A DNA stretch of 64,000 bases from Caldilineaceae bacterium (lineage in GTDB: Bacteria; Chloroflexota; Anaerolineae; Caldilineales; Caldilineaceae). Where the stretch lies: assembly GCA_022824025.1 (NCBI GenBank), contig JAJEBF010000042.1:124001-188000 (forward strand). The letters run 5' to 3'. Positions within the stretch are counted from its first letter, which is position 1; every line of letters begins with the position of its first letter. The notes beneath the pieces were generated by a model. It searched no databases, was not told where the DNA came from, and saw only the letters and a list, made by a program, of their open reading frames with translations. Below, piece after piece: positions 18,762 through 28,039 of this stretch. The translations under genes and the position numbers were made by a program.

Positions 18762-20303
18762 TCAACCGTCCAACCCCTCTTCGGCCCGCCGTACCGCGGC
18801 GGACAGGGCTCTCGCTTTGTTCAGCGTCTCTTCCCACTCATAGGTGGGGTCGCTATCGGCGACAATGCCGCCCCCTGCCTGCAAGTGGCAGGTCTTCCCT
18901 TGCATCACAATCGTACGAATTGCGATGCAGGTGTCCATCGTGCCATCGTAATCAATGTAGCCGACCGCGCCGGCATACAAGCCGCGCCGCAACCCCTCCA
19001 ATTCCTCGATTATCTCCATCGCCCGTACCTTCGGCGCGCCGCTGACCGTGCCCGCCGGAAAGGTCGCCCTCAGCAGACTGATGGCATCGTGTTCAGGCGC
19101 CAATTTGCCCTGAACATCACTGACAATGTGCATGACGTGGCTGTAGCGCTCGATGACCATCATCTCCGGCACGTTGACTGTGCCGTACTCGCAAACACGG
19201 CCCAGGTCATTGCGGCCCAGGTCAACCAACATCACATGCTCCGCACGTTCCTTCGGGTCGTTTAGCAGCCCTTCTGCCAAGGCATCGTCCTCGGCCGCGC
19301 TTTTGCCCCGCCATCGCGTTCCCGCGATGGGGTGCAGATACGCCTGACCGTCTTCGAGCCTGACGTGCATCTCCGGGCTCGAGCCGATAATCCACAGCGG
19401 TTCATCGGCGCCGGCCGTTTCCGCCAGCCCTGCCACGCCGCCAAACTCAAGAAAGTACATGTAGGGAGACGGATTCAACATACGCAGCGCGCGGTAGATC
19501 GCGAACGGTTCAGCGTTCGTCTCCCGGCTGAGCCGCTGGCTGGGCACCACCTGAAAAATATCGCCCGCCGCGATGTACTCCTTGGCGCTGCGCACAATCT
19601 CTTCGTACTGCTCCTGCTCAAAATTGCTTCGCCATTCGGCGCCCCCGTCCACGGGCCTGTTTTCTGGCGGCGAGAGCGGTTGGCGCAGGTCACTGACAAT
19701 CGCGTCAATGCGATCGACGGCATCGGCGTAGGCCGTCCGTATCTGTTCGCCGTCGCCGCGGCCTTGCCCTTGAATCTGCATATTGGCGATGACCAGCAAT
19801 TTGTGCTGCACGTGGTCAAAGACAACAAGATTGTCGCTGAATAGCAGCAGCATATCCGGAATGGCCAGTTTTCTGCGGGCCGTGGTCGGCAATCGCTCGA
19901 TAAAGCGCACCGTGTCGTACCCGAAATAGCCGACCGCGCCGCCCGAGAAGCGAGGCAAACCCGGCACCTCGACCGGGCAGCGTTCAGCCAGAATTTCGCG
20001 CACAGCCGCAAACGGGTCGCCTTCCCGTCTTTCCAGCACCGAGCCGTCCGCCCCGCCCAGCGCCAGCTGATCCCCCAGGGCACACAGGGTCAACGGTGGA
20101 CGTACGCCAAGAAAACTGTACCGGCCCACCTGCTCGCCCTTCTCAACCGACTCCAGCAAAAACGAAGGCCCGCCGTTCCGCAACTTCAGGTACACCGAGA
20201 CCGGTGTCTCCAAATCGGCAGGCAATTCCCGAAAGACTGGAATCGTATTGCCGGAGGACGCCAACTCCTTAACTTCCTCTAGTGAAGGACGATAGGTTGC
20301 CAC
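18762..20303 (-). CDS. trpE: Anthranilate synthase component I
   Basis: A 513-residue chorismate-using enzyme. The N-terminal part contains [18 protein letters not shown], the Trp feedback-site region. The C-terminal catalytic part includes [49 protein letters not shown] and [18 protein letters not shown]. The GTG at 20303 lies 7 nt after GAGGAG and is preferred over a GTG two codons earlier, which would be too close to that site. First gene after the T-box leader, whose terminator ends about 50 nt upstream. Confidence 0.96.
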   Translation of the reverse strand: MATYRPSLEEVKELASSGNTIPVFRELPADLETPVSVYLKLRNGGPSFLLESVEKGEQVGRYSFLGVRPPLTLCALGDQLALGGADGSVLERREGDPFAAVREILAERCPVEVPGLPRFSGGAVGYFGYDTVRFIERLPTTARRKLAIPDMLLLFSDNLVVFDHVQHKLLVIANMQIQGQGRGDGEQIRTAYADAVDRIDAIVSDLRQPLSPPENRPVDGGAEWRSNFEQEQYEEIVRSAKEYIAAGDIFQVVPSQRLSRETNAEPFAIYRALRMLNPSPYMYFLEFGGVAGLAETAGADEPLWIIGSSPEMHVRLEDGQAYLHPIAGTRWRGKSAAEDDALAEGLLNDPKERAEHVMLVDLGRNDLGRVCEYGTVNVPEMMVIERYSHVMHIVSDVQGKLAPEHDAISLLRATFPAGTVSGAPKVRAMEIIEELEGLRRGLYAGAVGYIDYDGTMDTCIAIRTIVMQGKTCHLQAGGGIVADSDPTYEWEETLNKARALSAAVRRAEEGLDG

Positions 20304-20355
20304 GGTCACTCTCCTCTTCCATCCGTTGGTCGTTCAGTTGCCAGCCAATCAGAAA

Positions 20356-20404
20356 GACCCCGTCTCCGATCGCAGGAATTCTCTCTGCTTTCGGGGACGA
20401 GGTC
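20356..20404 (-). terminator. T-box regulated terminator before trpE
   Basis: On the minus strand GACCTCGTCCCCG pairs with CGGAGACGGGGTC (13 positions, one G-T pair and one mismatch), with a small internal hairpin GCAG/CTGC. TTTCT follows. The 5' arm begins just after the T-box sequence and would be sequestered by the antiterminator. Confidence 0.8.
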
Positions 20405-20456
20405 TGTTGAGACGCCCGCGGTGCCACCCTCATTAGACCGGCATGCGACAGAAAAC

Positions 20457-20484
20457 AAAAAAACCCTTGCATGAAACGCAAGGG
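20457..20484 (-). terminator. Terminator-like hairpin inside the T-box leader
   Basis: On the minus strand CCCTTGC-GTTTCAT-GCAAGGG is a perfect 7-bp stem followed by seven T. It lies upstream of the T-box sequence, where stem III normally sits. It may simply be stem III, but the T-tract makes it look like a working intrinsic terminator or pause site. Confidence 0.6.
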
Positions 20485-20782
20485 CTGCCTGCACCAGTCT
20501 CACTCATCGCGGACAACTGACTCCCCTTCAAAGGGGTTCAGATTGAGCCGCAGCGCCCTGGTAACGGTGGCGTCTCCGTGACCCGCTACTAAGTGGTGTA
20601 TTGATCCTTCGGCTGGCAGACCAACCCGGGAATCACCAACAGTCCACTGTTCGCTGTCCAACTCCCCGGTCCATTCACGCTCCGCGCCGCTATCCCGTTT
20701 CCACCAGCCCGAGACTCTCTGGAGCCCGCTTTGCGCGCTACTATTCCGGTTCAAAGTCTTTCATGTTCAGATGTTGGCATCG

Positions 20783-20811
20783 ACTATACGCCAGCCGGGA
20801 CGATCTGTCAA
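20783..20811 (-). promoter_or_regulatory. Sigma-70 type promoter of the trp operon
   Basis: TTGACA (20811-20806) and TATAGT (20788-20783) are separated by exactly 17 nt on the minus strand. The -35 box is consensus and the -10 box has one change. Transcription would begin near 20776, just ahead of T-box stem I, giving a leader of about 470 nt. Confidence 0.9.
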
Positions 20812-20850
20812 TTCTCTGAACAGACTTTCGCGCAAGAACGCATCCCGCGG

Positions 20851-21291
20851 TCATTGCGTCGGCATATGAATCAGCGCGACACCCGCTTCCCGCAAAAAGC
20901 GGCGGCTGTTCTCATCCGGGTAAGGGCCCGCGTAGACTACCTTTTGAATGCCGGCATTGATGATCATCTTGGCGCAGGTGATGCACGGCTGGTGGGTTAC
21001 ATAGATCACACTGCCCCCCGTGCCGACGCCGTGGAGCGCGGCCTGGATGATGGCGTTCTGCTCGGCGTGGAGCGGTCGCACACAGTGCCCGTCTACCATC
21101 AGGTGCCCGACATCGTCACAGTGTGGCAGGCCGGTCGGCGCGCCGTTGTAGCCCGTCGTCAGAATGCGTTTGTCGCGAACGATCACCGCGCCGACGTGGG
21201 CGCGGTCGCATGTGCTGCGCGCGGCGACTGTGAATGCGATGTGGAGAAAATACTCGTCCCACGAGGGCCGGCCGGTCTTCACTGAGGTCAT
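20851..21291 (-). CDS. dCMP deaminase (ComEB-like)
   Basis: A 146-residue zinc-dependent deaminase that converts dCMP to dUMP. The zinc and catalytic residues are seen in LHAEQNAI (His and Glu) and PCITCAK (two Cys). VGAVIVRDKRILTTGYNGAPTGLPHCDD is the ComEB/dCMP deaminase block, with an extra Zn-type His/Cys segment. The ATG at 21291 is chosen. A TTG four codons upstream is closer to the GGGAGG motif and remains possible. The gene ends 40 nt upstream of the trp promoter on the same strand. Confidence 0.9.
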   Translation of the reverse strand: MTSVKTGRPSWDEYFLHIAFTVAARSTCDRAHVGAVIVRDKRILTTGYNGAPTGLPHCDDVGHLMVDGHCVRPLHAEQNAIIQAALHGVGTGGSVIYVTHQPCITCAKMIINAGIQKVVYAGPYPDENSRRFLREAGVALIHMPTQ

Positions 21292-21322
21292 GCGCGGCGC
21301 CAAACCTCCCTACCCGTTCCGC

Positions 21323-22084
21323 TCAGTCCAGGCGGCGGGTCGCGCCCATCGGAATCTTCACGTGTCCGTTGCGGGCCGGATGGGCGGATGCTTTGGGGGA
21401 CTGTCGCGGCCGCTTTTCTTCCTCTGTTTCACGCGTGTCATGGAGAAGATCCGCCAGGATTCGACGCGTATCCTCCTCTGTTGGCGAAGCAAGAAAGACA
21501 GTCTCCAGAACCGTGCGGTCCCGGCTGAAGCGGCCCCGCTTGGGGATGTGGATTTCGTGTTCAATCGCCAGGCAAGGCTGGGTTTTGCGTCCGTAACTGA
21601 CCGTGCCGTAGCGTATGTCGCGGACCGACTTGGGGAAAAAGAAAACGTACCACATCCCAACATCCCTTTCGGGCCACTCAGCCAACAGAAACCGTTTCGG
21701 TTGCACGAGGCAGATTACTGCGTGTTCCCGCGTCGCGAATGTGCGGAAGTAACCTTGCAGCCAGGTGAAACGCTCGCTTTTCTCCTCGACCGAAAAGTAA
21801 CCGCTGGCCCGAATCGGTACGCTATCCGAAGGCTCTAGCGCCAGGGGCGCGACATCGGGGGCAGTCTCCTCGTGAAACTGTACATAGTCCCGGCTGCGCC
21901 ACCGGCGGCGAATCCAGATGAAAGAGATGAGGAGGATCAGGCACAGCCCTGCCGTGAAATAGCCGCCCGGTAGGAGCCCCAACGCGCCCAGGGCCCCAAT
22001 GAGCAGGAGAAGGCCGTCCATCCAGCGGACAGTCGGCGCCCCGGCCAGCAACATGCGGTCTAGGTGATAGATGAGTTGGGACAC
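21323..22084 (-). CDS. Unknown two-helix membrane protein
   Basis: A 253-residue protein with two adjacent hydrophobic helices (about residues 20-60: LLLLIGALGALGLLPG and AGLCLILLISFIWIRRRW) followed by a positively charged stop and a cytosolic domain. That domain has YFRTFATREHAVICLVQP and WYVFFFPKSVRDIRYG and ends in a polar, basic tail. I recognise no family. It lies 31 nt upstream of the dCMP deaminase on the same strand, possibly in the same transcript. The tail beyond residue 215 is low-complexity and probably disordered. Confidence 0.65.
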   Translation of the reverse strand: MSQLIYHLDRMLLAGAPTVRWMDGLLLLIGALGALGLLPGGYFTAGLCLILLISFIWIRRRWRSRDYVQFHEETAPDVAPLALEPSDSVPIRASGYFSVEEKSERFTWLQGYFRTFATREHAVICLVQPKRFLLAEWPERDVGMWYVFFFPKSVRDIRYGTVSYGRKTQPCLAIEHEIHIPKRGRFSRDRTVLETVFLASPTEEDTRRILADLLHDTRETEEEKRPRQSPKASAHPARNGHVKIPMGATRRLD

Positions 22085-22208
22085 GATTGAGTCAGGACGT
22101 GCGTCTGATTGGAATGAGAGTGAGGATCATGTGAGAAGACCCCGCCCTGCGGACGAGGCCAGTCAATAGCGGAAGTGCGCCGGTTCGATTACAGGCGGGA
22201 CGCGCCAT

Positions 22209-24173
22209 TCAGGCGGGAGCCGGCAACGTCTCTCCGCTCAAATCCAACCCCTGATCACGGCTATCTTCTTCACGGGACCGCTCGTTGCCGTCCTGCTCCG
22301 AAGTTGGCGTGCCGCTGGTTTGCCTGGTTTCCAAGTCACCAACGGATTGGAACGGATCTTCACCGCGCATGATCGCCTGAAACTCCGAGGCATGCAGAGT
22401 CTCCTGCTCAAGCAGCGCCGCCGCGACGGCATCCAGGCGGTCCTCATAGGAGGTCAGAATCTCGTGGCAGCGCTGGTAGGCCTCATCAACCAGGTTTCGC
22501 ACTTCCTCATCGATCTCCTGCGCAACCTTGTCGCTGTAATTTCTGGTTTCGGCGATGCCCCGGCCCAAAAACACCATTTCCTCGCGTTCACCGTATTGAA
22601 CAGGGCCCAGCGTGTCGCTCATGCCCCACTGCGTTATCATCATGCGGGCCATGTTCGTCACGCGTTCGAGATCATTGCTCGCCCCGGTGGTAACATCCTC
22701 AAAGCGGATCTCTTCTGCGACCCGACCGCCCAATAGGGCGGCAAGCTCATCCCGGTATTTGTCCCTTGTGCTCAAATTGGACTCTTCTTCCGGTAAGGGC
22801 ATTGTGTAACCGCCCGCCATCCCACGCGGCACGATCGTCACTTTGTGTACAGGGTCATGGCGGGGAAGCACGTGCATCGCCACCGCGTGACCGGCCTCAT
22901 GGTAGGCAACGATCTCCTTTTCCTTCGGAGACATGATGCGGCTGCGCCGTTCCGGGCCGGCAATGACCCGTTCGATCGCCTCCTGGAATTCAGCCAGTCC
23001 GATTGAGCGGCGATTGCGCCGCGCGGCAAGAATCGCCGCTTCATTCACCAGGTTCTCGATGTCAGCGCCGACAAATCCCGGCGTCTGCTTGGCAACGACT
23101 TCCAGATCGATGTCGGTTGCCAGCGGCTTGCCTTTCACATGGACATCCAGAATCTGCCGCCGTCCCTTCACGTCCGGCGAATCCATTGTCACGCGGCGGT
23201 CGAAGCGCCCCGGCCGCAACAGGGCGGGATCCAGAATGTCCGGCCTGTTGGTGGCGGCGATGATGATAATATTGACATCCGTATCAAAACCGTCCATTTC
23301 GACCAGGATCTGATTGAGCGTCTGCTCGCGTTCATCGTGAGAGCCGCCCAGACCCGCGCCCCGGTGCCGGCCCACCGCATCGATCTCGTCGATAAAGATG
23401 ATACAGGGCGAATTCTTCTTGGCCTGCTCGAACAGGTCTCGAACGCGGCTCGCGCCAACCCCGACAAACATTTCAACGAACTCAGAGCCGCTGATATTGA
23501 AGAACGGCACACCCGCCTCGCCGGACACAGCCTTCGCCATCAGAGTCTTGCCGGTGCCGGGCGGCCCAATCAAGAGCACGCCTTTGGGAATCCGCGCGCC
23601 AAGTGACGCGAACTTCTGCGGTTCCTTCAGGAATTCAACGACTTCCTCCAGATCCTGCCTTGCCTCTTCATTACCCGCCACATCGCCGAAATTGACGGTC
23701 GGCTTGTCGCCGGTAAACATGCGCGCCCGGCTCTTGCTGAAGCTGAACGCCTGGTTGCCGGCGCCTTGAGCCTGCCGCAAAATGAAGATGAAAAAGACTG
23801 CAATCAGCAAAATGGGCAACAGGGCCAGCAGAATGCTGCCGTACACCTCAAACCCGCTGGGCGCCTCAATCTCCACATTGACTGCAGAGAGCTGATCCGC
23901 AGTAACGCCGAGGTTTTCAAGCGTCTCAATGAGGCCAATACCCGTCTCTTTACGCGAACCGATCAGCTTGCCGCCGGAATAGGCGGTTACTTCGTCACCG
24001 TCGACATGAAGCTCCTGAACGTTGCCGCCGCGGACGAGCGACGCGATTTCAGCAATGGAAACGGTCGCCGAAACATTGTTGCCCTGCCTGCTCAGAACGA
24101 TATAGAGAAACGCGCCAAGAGCCACAACCAGCAGGAAGTAGATCATGCCGTTGCGAATTCGTTTTGAATCCAT
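22209..24173 (-). CDS. ftsH: ATP-dependent zinc metalloprotease FtsH
   Basis: A 654-residue membrane-bound AAA+ protease. Membrane segments lie at about residues 10-28 and 110-133, flanking an exported domain. The AAA module has Walker A GPPGTGKT (203-210), Walker B IIFIDEID (258-265) and the second region of homology [20 protein letters not shown] (307-326). The protease zinc site is HEAGH (425-429). The hydrophilic C-terminal tail after about residue 615 is probably disordered. The ATG at 24173 follows GAGAGG. It has its own promoter about 100 nt upstream and appears monocistronic. Confidence 0.97.
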   Translation of the reverse strand: MDSKRIRNGMIYFLLVVALGAFLYIVLSRQGNNVSATVSIAEIASLVRGGNVQELHVDGDEVTAYSGGKLIGSRKETGIGLIETLENLGVTADQLSAVNVEIEAPSGFEVYGSILLALLPILLIAVFFIFILRQAQGAGNQAFSFSKSRARMFTGDKPTVNFGDVAGNEEARQDLEEVVEFLKEPQKFASLGARIPKGVLLIGPPGTGKTLMAKAVSGEAGVPFFNISGSEFVEMFVGVGASRVRDLFEQAKKNSPCIIFIDEIDAVGRHRGAGLGGSHDEREQTLNQILVEMDGFDTDVNIIIIAATNRPDILDPALLRPGRFDRRVTMDSPDVKGRRQILDVHVKGKPLATDIDLEVVAKQTPGFVGADIENLVNEAAILAARRNRRSIGLAEFQEAIERVIAGPERRSRIMSPKEKEIVAYHEAGHAVAMHVLPRHDPVHKVTIVPRGMAGGYTMPLPEEESNLSTRDKYRDELAALLGGRVAEEIRFEDVTTGASNDLERVTNMARMMITQWGMSDTLGPVQYGEREEMVFLGRGIAETRNYSDKVAQEIDEEVRNLVDEAYQRCHEILTSYEDRLDAVAAALLEQETLHASEFQAIMRGEDPFQSVGDLETRQTSGTPTSEQDGNERSREEDSRDQGLDLSGETLPAPA

Positions 24174-24270
24174 AGATCCTCTCTAGGTACACAGCGACAG
24201 GTGCGTCAGCGCAGCAAAATTACCGAACCGCCCCTTTTGGCAACTTGGACGCCACGCTAACCACGCGGGA

Positions 24271-24299
24271 AGTCTAGCATAGGCAATACCCCGCGTCAA
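24271..24299 (-). promoter_or_regulatory. Promoter of ftsH
   Basis: TTGACG (24299-24294) and TAGACT (24276-24271) are 17 nt apart on the minus strand, with TGC directly before the -10 box, an extended -10 element. A transcript would start near 24264, giving a 5' leader of about 90 nt before the ftsH ATG. Confidence 0.75.
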
Positions 24300-24408
24300 A
24301 TGGTACGCAATCCAGCTATGCCTCTCATTTGAGCGTGGTCCTTCAGTCTGTACATAAAAATATCTTGACAGTTGATCCGCTCCGATGCCGTAAGATTGCA
24401 CACAACTC

Positions 24409-25299
24409 TCAGGCTTCCTGAAGGGTCAAAATGGTTATCTCCGGCCGGCAATTGAAACGGAAAGGAAGGGGCCAGACGCCTAGCCCGCGATTCGTGTATA
24501 GTTGGCGCCTCCCGAGCTGATAATGGCCGATTGGATACCTGGTCGCCATGTGCGGCAACACCGGCGCGCGGGTCGCCAAACCGCTGCCGTCGGGCCGGGT
24601 GGAAGGCAGCCGCACCTGCCCGCCGTGGCTGTGTCCGCTAAGCTGCAGCGCGACCGGCGCTTCCGCGCTGAGGATGCTGTCAAAGTAGTCCGGCTCGTGA
24701 CAGAGCAGAAGATTCGTGGAGTCGGAAGGAGCCCCGGCCAGTGCAAGCTGCGGACGCGGGTACCCGGACCAGGCGTCGTCCAGCCCCGCGACGAATAGTC
24801 CTGGCGCGGCCTCGACGCCCTGGTTGACCAGAAGAGTCACTGGTGTCTCGGCCAGGGCCGCGCCCACGGCTTCGCGATCAGTCCACAGATCGTGATTGCC
24901 AAACACGGCGTATGCCGGCGGTTCCAGCATGCGCAACGGCTCGATCAAATCGGCGGCAAAGGCTGCCTGATGCCCCACGAAGTCGCCGGTCAGCGCCACG
25001 ATGTCGGGCTGCAGCTGGTTTATGCGGCCTATGGCTGCCGCCAGCTGGTCTTTCGTCGTGAAACGGCTGAGATGGATGTCGGAGATCTGCGCAACGCGCA
25101 GGCCGGCCAGTCTTTCGGCCAGGCCGTGCGCCTTTACCGTTACCCATTGAACCTCGACCCAGGTCCGCTCCAACAGACCCCCATAGCCAAGACCGGCCGC
25201 GCCAGCCAGCGCGGCAGAGCCGAACAGCTTGAGAAACCTGCGCCGGGACTCTGAATGCGTAGCCATTTCCTGAAAAAAGTTCTGCCCGTTGCTGACCAC
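24409..25299 (-). CDS. Tat-exported calcineurin-like metallophosphoesterase
   Basis: A protein of up to 296 residues. SRRRFLKLFGSAALAGAAG near the N-terminus looks like a twin-arginine signal. The metallophosphoesterase motifs follow in order: ISDIHLSR (D-x-H), TGDFV (G-D), VFGNHDLW (GNHD), LLCHEPDYF and SGHSHGGQVRLP (GHxH). This resembles the YaeI/YkuE subgroup. The GTG at 25299 opens the frame; an ATG at 25266, directly after CAGGAA, is an alternative and places the Arg motif at residue 8. Substrate unknown; lipid or nucleotide phosphoesters are likely. Confidence 0.85.
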   Translation of the reverse strand: MVSNGQNFFQEMATHSESRRRFLKLFGSAALAGAAGLGYGGLLERTWVEVQWVTVKAHGLAERLAGLRVAQISDIHLSRFTTKDQLAAAIGRINQLQPDIVALTGDFVGHQAAFAADLIEPLRMLEPPAYAVFGNHDLWTDREAVGAALAETPVTLLVNQGVEAAPGLFVAGLDDAWSGYPRPQLALAGAPSDSTNLLLCHEPDYFDSILSAEAPVALQLSGHSHGGQVRLPSTRPDGSGLATRAPVLPHMATRYPIGHYQLGRRQLYTNRGLGVWPLPFRFNCRPEITILTLQEA

Positions 25300-25384
25300 C
25301 TGGAATCTGTTCCAGGCCGCGGCGGTACGACCCTATCTGCGTAGAGTCGTCGACGGGAGATTGTTCTTCAAGTTGAGTCTGAGA

Positions 25385-26371
25385 CTATTCCAAATCGATG
25401 CGGTAGAGCGGTTCCAGGCCGGCTGCAATGCGGTCAACATTGTCGGACGCGCACTGCGCGCGCTTGCGCGAGGTGCCATCGGTTACGCCGGCCGTATGTG
25501 GCGTGGCAATGACGTTTGGGAGGCCGAAAAAGGGCGAGCTGACGTCCGGCGGTTCCTGGCTATAGGCATCGATGCCCGCGCCGCCCAGTTTGCCTTCAAG
25601 CAGCGCCTCTGTCAGCGCATCTTCATCAATCAGCGCGCCGCGGGCGACGTTGATAATGTAGGCGGTCGGTTTCATCAGGTTCAACATGCGCGCGTCAATA
25701 ATGTGGTGGGTCTCGCTGTTCAAGTGCAGGTGGAGCGACAGAACGTCCGATTCGGCAACCACCTTCTCGAGGTCATCCGGAGCGCCAACGAAAGACAGAC
25801 CGAACGCCTCCTGTTCCGCGCCGCTGACCTCCCGTATATCGATCGCAGCGATCTCCATGCCAAATGGCCGCGCCCGGCGCGCCAATTCGATGCCGCTCGC
25901 GCCGAAGCCGACGATGCCCAGCTGCATCCCCTCCAATTCAAAACCGACCGGCTCGTATAGCTGCCCCTCGTCCAGCCGCGACCGCGCCTCCGGATAGCGG
26001 CGCGTCAGCATCAAAATGAACATCATGGCGGTCTCGGCCAGCGCCACTGCGCTGAAAGCGCCGGGGCAGTTGGCCACCGGCATCCCTTTGGACTTCCAAT
26101 AGTCAAGATCGAAGTGGTCGAACCCGGTGCCCAGTATTTGCCACAACTGAGCGTCAACAGCCGCGTCGACCATCTCGCGCGTCCCAGCCGAGCCGCCGTG
26201 GTCTATCACCGCGTCCATCCCCTTGAACTGGGGCGCAAGCGCCTGATCGTAATCCAGAATATGCACATTGTGGTTGCGGCTGACAGCCTTAACCACGTCC
26301 ATCCCCCATGGATCAAACATGGAAACCTTCACCGGATGGGGTAAGAATAGAACGTTCAACTGCTTCGTCAT
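25385..26371 (-). CDS. D-2-hydroxyacid dehydrogenase, phosphoglycerate-dehydrogenase type
   Basis: A 328-residue NAD(P)-dependent dehydrogenase. The Rossmann loop is IVGFGASGIELARRARPFGMEI. The catalytic Arg lies in INVARGALIDEDAL, the Glu in the GIDAYSQEPP region, and the His in IATPHTAGVTD. The family oxidises or reduces D-2-hydroxyacids; the exact substrate cannot be read. The ATG at 26371 has AGGTGA 5 nt upstream and is preferred to an in-frame upstream start at 26428. It is the last gene of a ten-gene minus-strand cluster. Confidence 0.88.
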   Translation of the reverse strand: MTKQLNVLFLPHPVKVSMFDPWGMDVVKAVSRNHNVHILDYDQALAPQFKGMDAVIDHGGSAGTREMVDAAVDAQLWQILGTGFDHFDLDYWKSKGMPVANCPGAFSAVALAETAMMFILMLTRRYPEARSRLDEGQLYEPVGFELEGMQLGIVGFGASGIELARRARPFGMEIAAIDIREVSGAEQEAFGLSFVGAPDDLEKVVAESDVLSLHLHLNSETHHIIDARMLNLMKPTAYIINVARGALIDEDALTEALLEGKLGGAGIDAYSQEPPDVSSPFFGLPNVIATPHTAGVTDGTSRKRAQCASDNVDRIAAGLEPLYRIDLE

Positions 26372-26437
26372 GGAGTCACCTGGCTCTGATGGCGGGCCGC
26401 AATTTCTGCCCTGGCTGGACTGCAACACGTCGGAGAA

Positions 26438-27187
26438 TCAAATCGTCGTAAATCCGCCGTCGGCCACAAGCACCGAGCCGGTTACGAATGAGGCTTCATC
26501 ACTCGCCAGAAAGAGTATGGCAGGGGCGACCTCGCCCGGCTCGGCGAAACGCTTCAAGAGATTCGCCTCCCGGTACGGCGCCAGCTTTTCTTCCGGTATC
26601 GTCTCGGTCAGCGGCGTGTTCATCGAGCCGGGACAGACCGCATTGACCCGGATCTTGTCAGCCGCATGGTCCACCGCCATCGAACGAACGAGCCCGATCA
26701 CGCCGTGCTTGCTCGCGTTGTAGGATGCCTGTAAACCGTTGCCCACCAGGCCCGATAACGACGAAATGCAAATGATGTTGCCGCCGCCTTGAGATCGCAT
26801 CTGCGCAACTGCATATTTCGAACACAAAAACATGCTCTTCAGGTTCGTATCGACGACGAAGTCCCACTCCTCCTCACTGGTTTCGACCACGTCCTTGTTG
26901 ACCTGCACGCCCACGTTGTTGACCAATACATCAAGCCGACCGAATGATTCCACCGCGACGCGTGTCAACCGTTCGGCATCCTGCGGCAGCCGCACATCCA
27001 TCGGAACGAGCGCAGCCTCTCCGCCCCGCGCCGCGATGCGGTCGACCGTCTCCTGGCCTTTCTCCTCGTCAATCTCACCGACAACGACCCGGGCCCCCTC
27101 GCTCGCGAACAGCGTGGCAACAGCCTGTCCCAATCCCATGCCCGCGCCCGTGATCGCCGTCACCTTGCCATGAAGACGATTCGCCAT
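26438..27187 (-). CDS. Short-chain dehydrogenase/reductase 1
   Basis: A 249-residue classical SDR. It shows TGAGMGLGQAVA (cofactor loop), DVLVNNVGVQ, catalytic Ser in CISSLSG and YNASKHG, and NAVCPGSMNTPL. The C-terminus LASDEASFVTGSVLVADGG is typical of sugar or polyol dehydrogenases. The NNAG motif reads NNVG here. GEIDEE after the second strand places an acidic residue that favours NAD(H). Upstream neighbour SDR2 ends 16 nt before it. Confidence 0.9.
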   Translation of the reverse strand: MANRLHGKVTAITGAGMGLGQAVATLFASEGARVVVGEIDEEKGQETVDRIAARGGEAALVPMDVRLPQDAERLTRVAVESFGRLDVLVNNVGVQVNKDVVETSEEEWDFVVDTNLKSMFLCSKYAVAQMRSQGGGNIICISSLSGLVGNGLQASYNASKHGVIGLVRSMAVDHAADKIRVNAVCPGSMNTPLTETIPEEKLAPYREANLLKRFAEPGEVAPAILFLASDEASFVTGSVLVADGGFTTI

Positions 27188-27203
27188 CCTTATAGCATCC
27201 TGT

Positions 27204-28001
27204 TCAATATGGTAGCAGCCCGCCGCTCACATTGTACGTCTGGCCTGTCATGTACGAGGCGTCCTCCGAAGCCAGAAACGCCACCACATTGGCCACGTCA
27301 TCCGGTGTCTGGATGCGTCCCAGCGGCACCCCATCCACTGCCTGCGCTTTGATCGAGCCCACGGGGGCGCCCTGGCGGGCCGCCGTCTCTCGATCGATCA
27401 GATCCCACATCGGCGTGTCAACGATTCCCGCGCAGACACAGTTGACCAGAATGCCGTGGTCCGACAGTTCCAGGCCCATCTGTTTGGTAAGCGCCACCAC
27501 CGCGTGTTTGCTGGCGGCATAGGCCCCCAGTGGCAGATTCTTTCCTGGCGCCACCTTCCCCGCTCCAGATGCGTTGTTGATAATGCGTCCCCCTTCCCCC
27601 TGCGCAATCATCTGTCGCGCCGCGGCCTGGGAACAGAACAGAACGCCTTTGGCGTTCACGTTCATCATCGCGTCCCACGTCCCTTCGTCAGTTTCCAGCA
27701 AGGGGGCGATCGCGCCGATGCCCGCGTTGTTCACCAGGATGCGCAGGCTTCCGAACTGTTCAATGGTCTGCTGCACCATGCCCTGGGCCTCTGGCTGCTG
27801 CGTCACATCGACCTGCAACGAAAATGCGTGGCCGCCTTCCTCGCGGATTTCCGCAACAACTTGGGCGGCAGTTTCAGGATTCAAGTCGGCAACCGTCACC
27901 TTGCAGCCCTCTTGCGCAAAGCGATGGGCTATGGCCCTACCGATTCCTCGCCCCGCGCCGGTGACAATGGCGACCTGGCCGTCAAGTTCGTAACGGGGCA
28001 C
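27204..28001 (-). CDS. Short-chain dehydrogenase/reductase 2
   Basis: A 265-residue classical SDR with VTGAGRGIGRAIA, ADLNPE (an acidic residue suggesting NAD specificity), LVNNAGIGA, YAASKHAV and a C-terminal LASEDASYMTGQTYNVSGG. The insert at about residues 195-220 (MWDLIDRETAARQG) resembles sorbitol/polyol dehydrogenases of the SmoS type. The start is GTG at 28001 with AGGAGGT 6 nt upstream. It differs clearly from SDR1 and SDR3 in the same cluster, so the three probably act on different intermediates. Confidence 0.9.
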   Translation of the reverse strand: MPRYELDGQVAIVTGAGRGIGRAIAHRFAQEGCKVTVADLNPETAAQVVAEIREEGGHAFSLQVDVTQQPEAQGMVQQTIEQFGSLRILVNNAGIGAIAPLLETDEGTWDAMMNVNAKGVLFCSQAAARQMIAQGEGGRIINNASGAGKVAPGKNLPLGAYAASKHAVVALTKQMGLELSDHGILVNCVCAGIVDTPMWDLIDRETAARQGAPVGSIKAQAVDGVPLGRIQTPDDVANVVAFLASEDASYMTGQTYNVSGGLLPY

Positions 28002-28039
28002 TGGCTACCTCCTGGGTGAAAGGCCAGAACGAAAGTGCC

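Larger units (their letters stand above)
20346..20775 (-). ncRNA. Trp-specific T-box riboswitch in the trpE leader
   Basis: The minus-strand leader shows the T-box landmarks in order. Stem I has AGAGAG (20720-20715) followed by GGNTGGTGGAA. The 3' side of the specifier loop reads GTGAATGGACC with specifier TGG, the Trp codon, at 20673-20671. The T-box sequence AGGGTGGCACCGCG lies at 20430-20417, and a terminator hairpin follows. The TGGC in the T-box bulge would pair with a GCCA tRNA end, consistent with the G discriminator base of bacterial tRNA-Trp. Uncharged tRNA-Trp is expected to stabilise the antiterminator and switch on the operon. Boundaries are approximate. Confidence 0.95.

Noticed and set aside
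22130..22210. Possible tRNA because of GGTTCGATTACA near 22182
   Set aside because: No matching acceptor stem, D-loop or anticodon arm can be drawn around it.
24361..24396. Plus-strand promoter TTGACA...TAAGAT upstream of the metallophosphoesterase 3' end
   Set aside because: The spacer is 20 nt and no plus-strand gene lies downstream.
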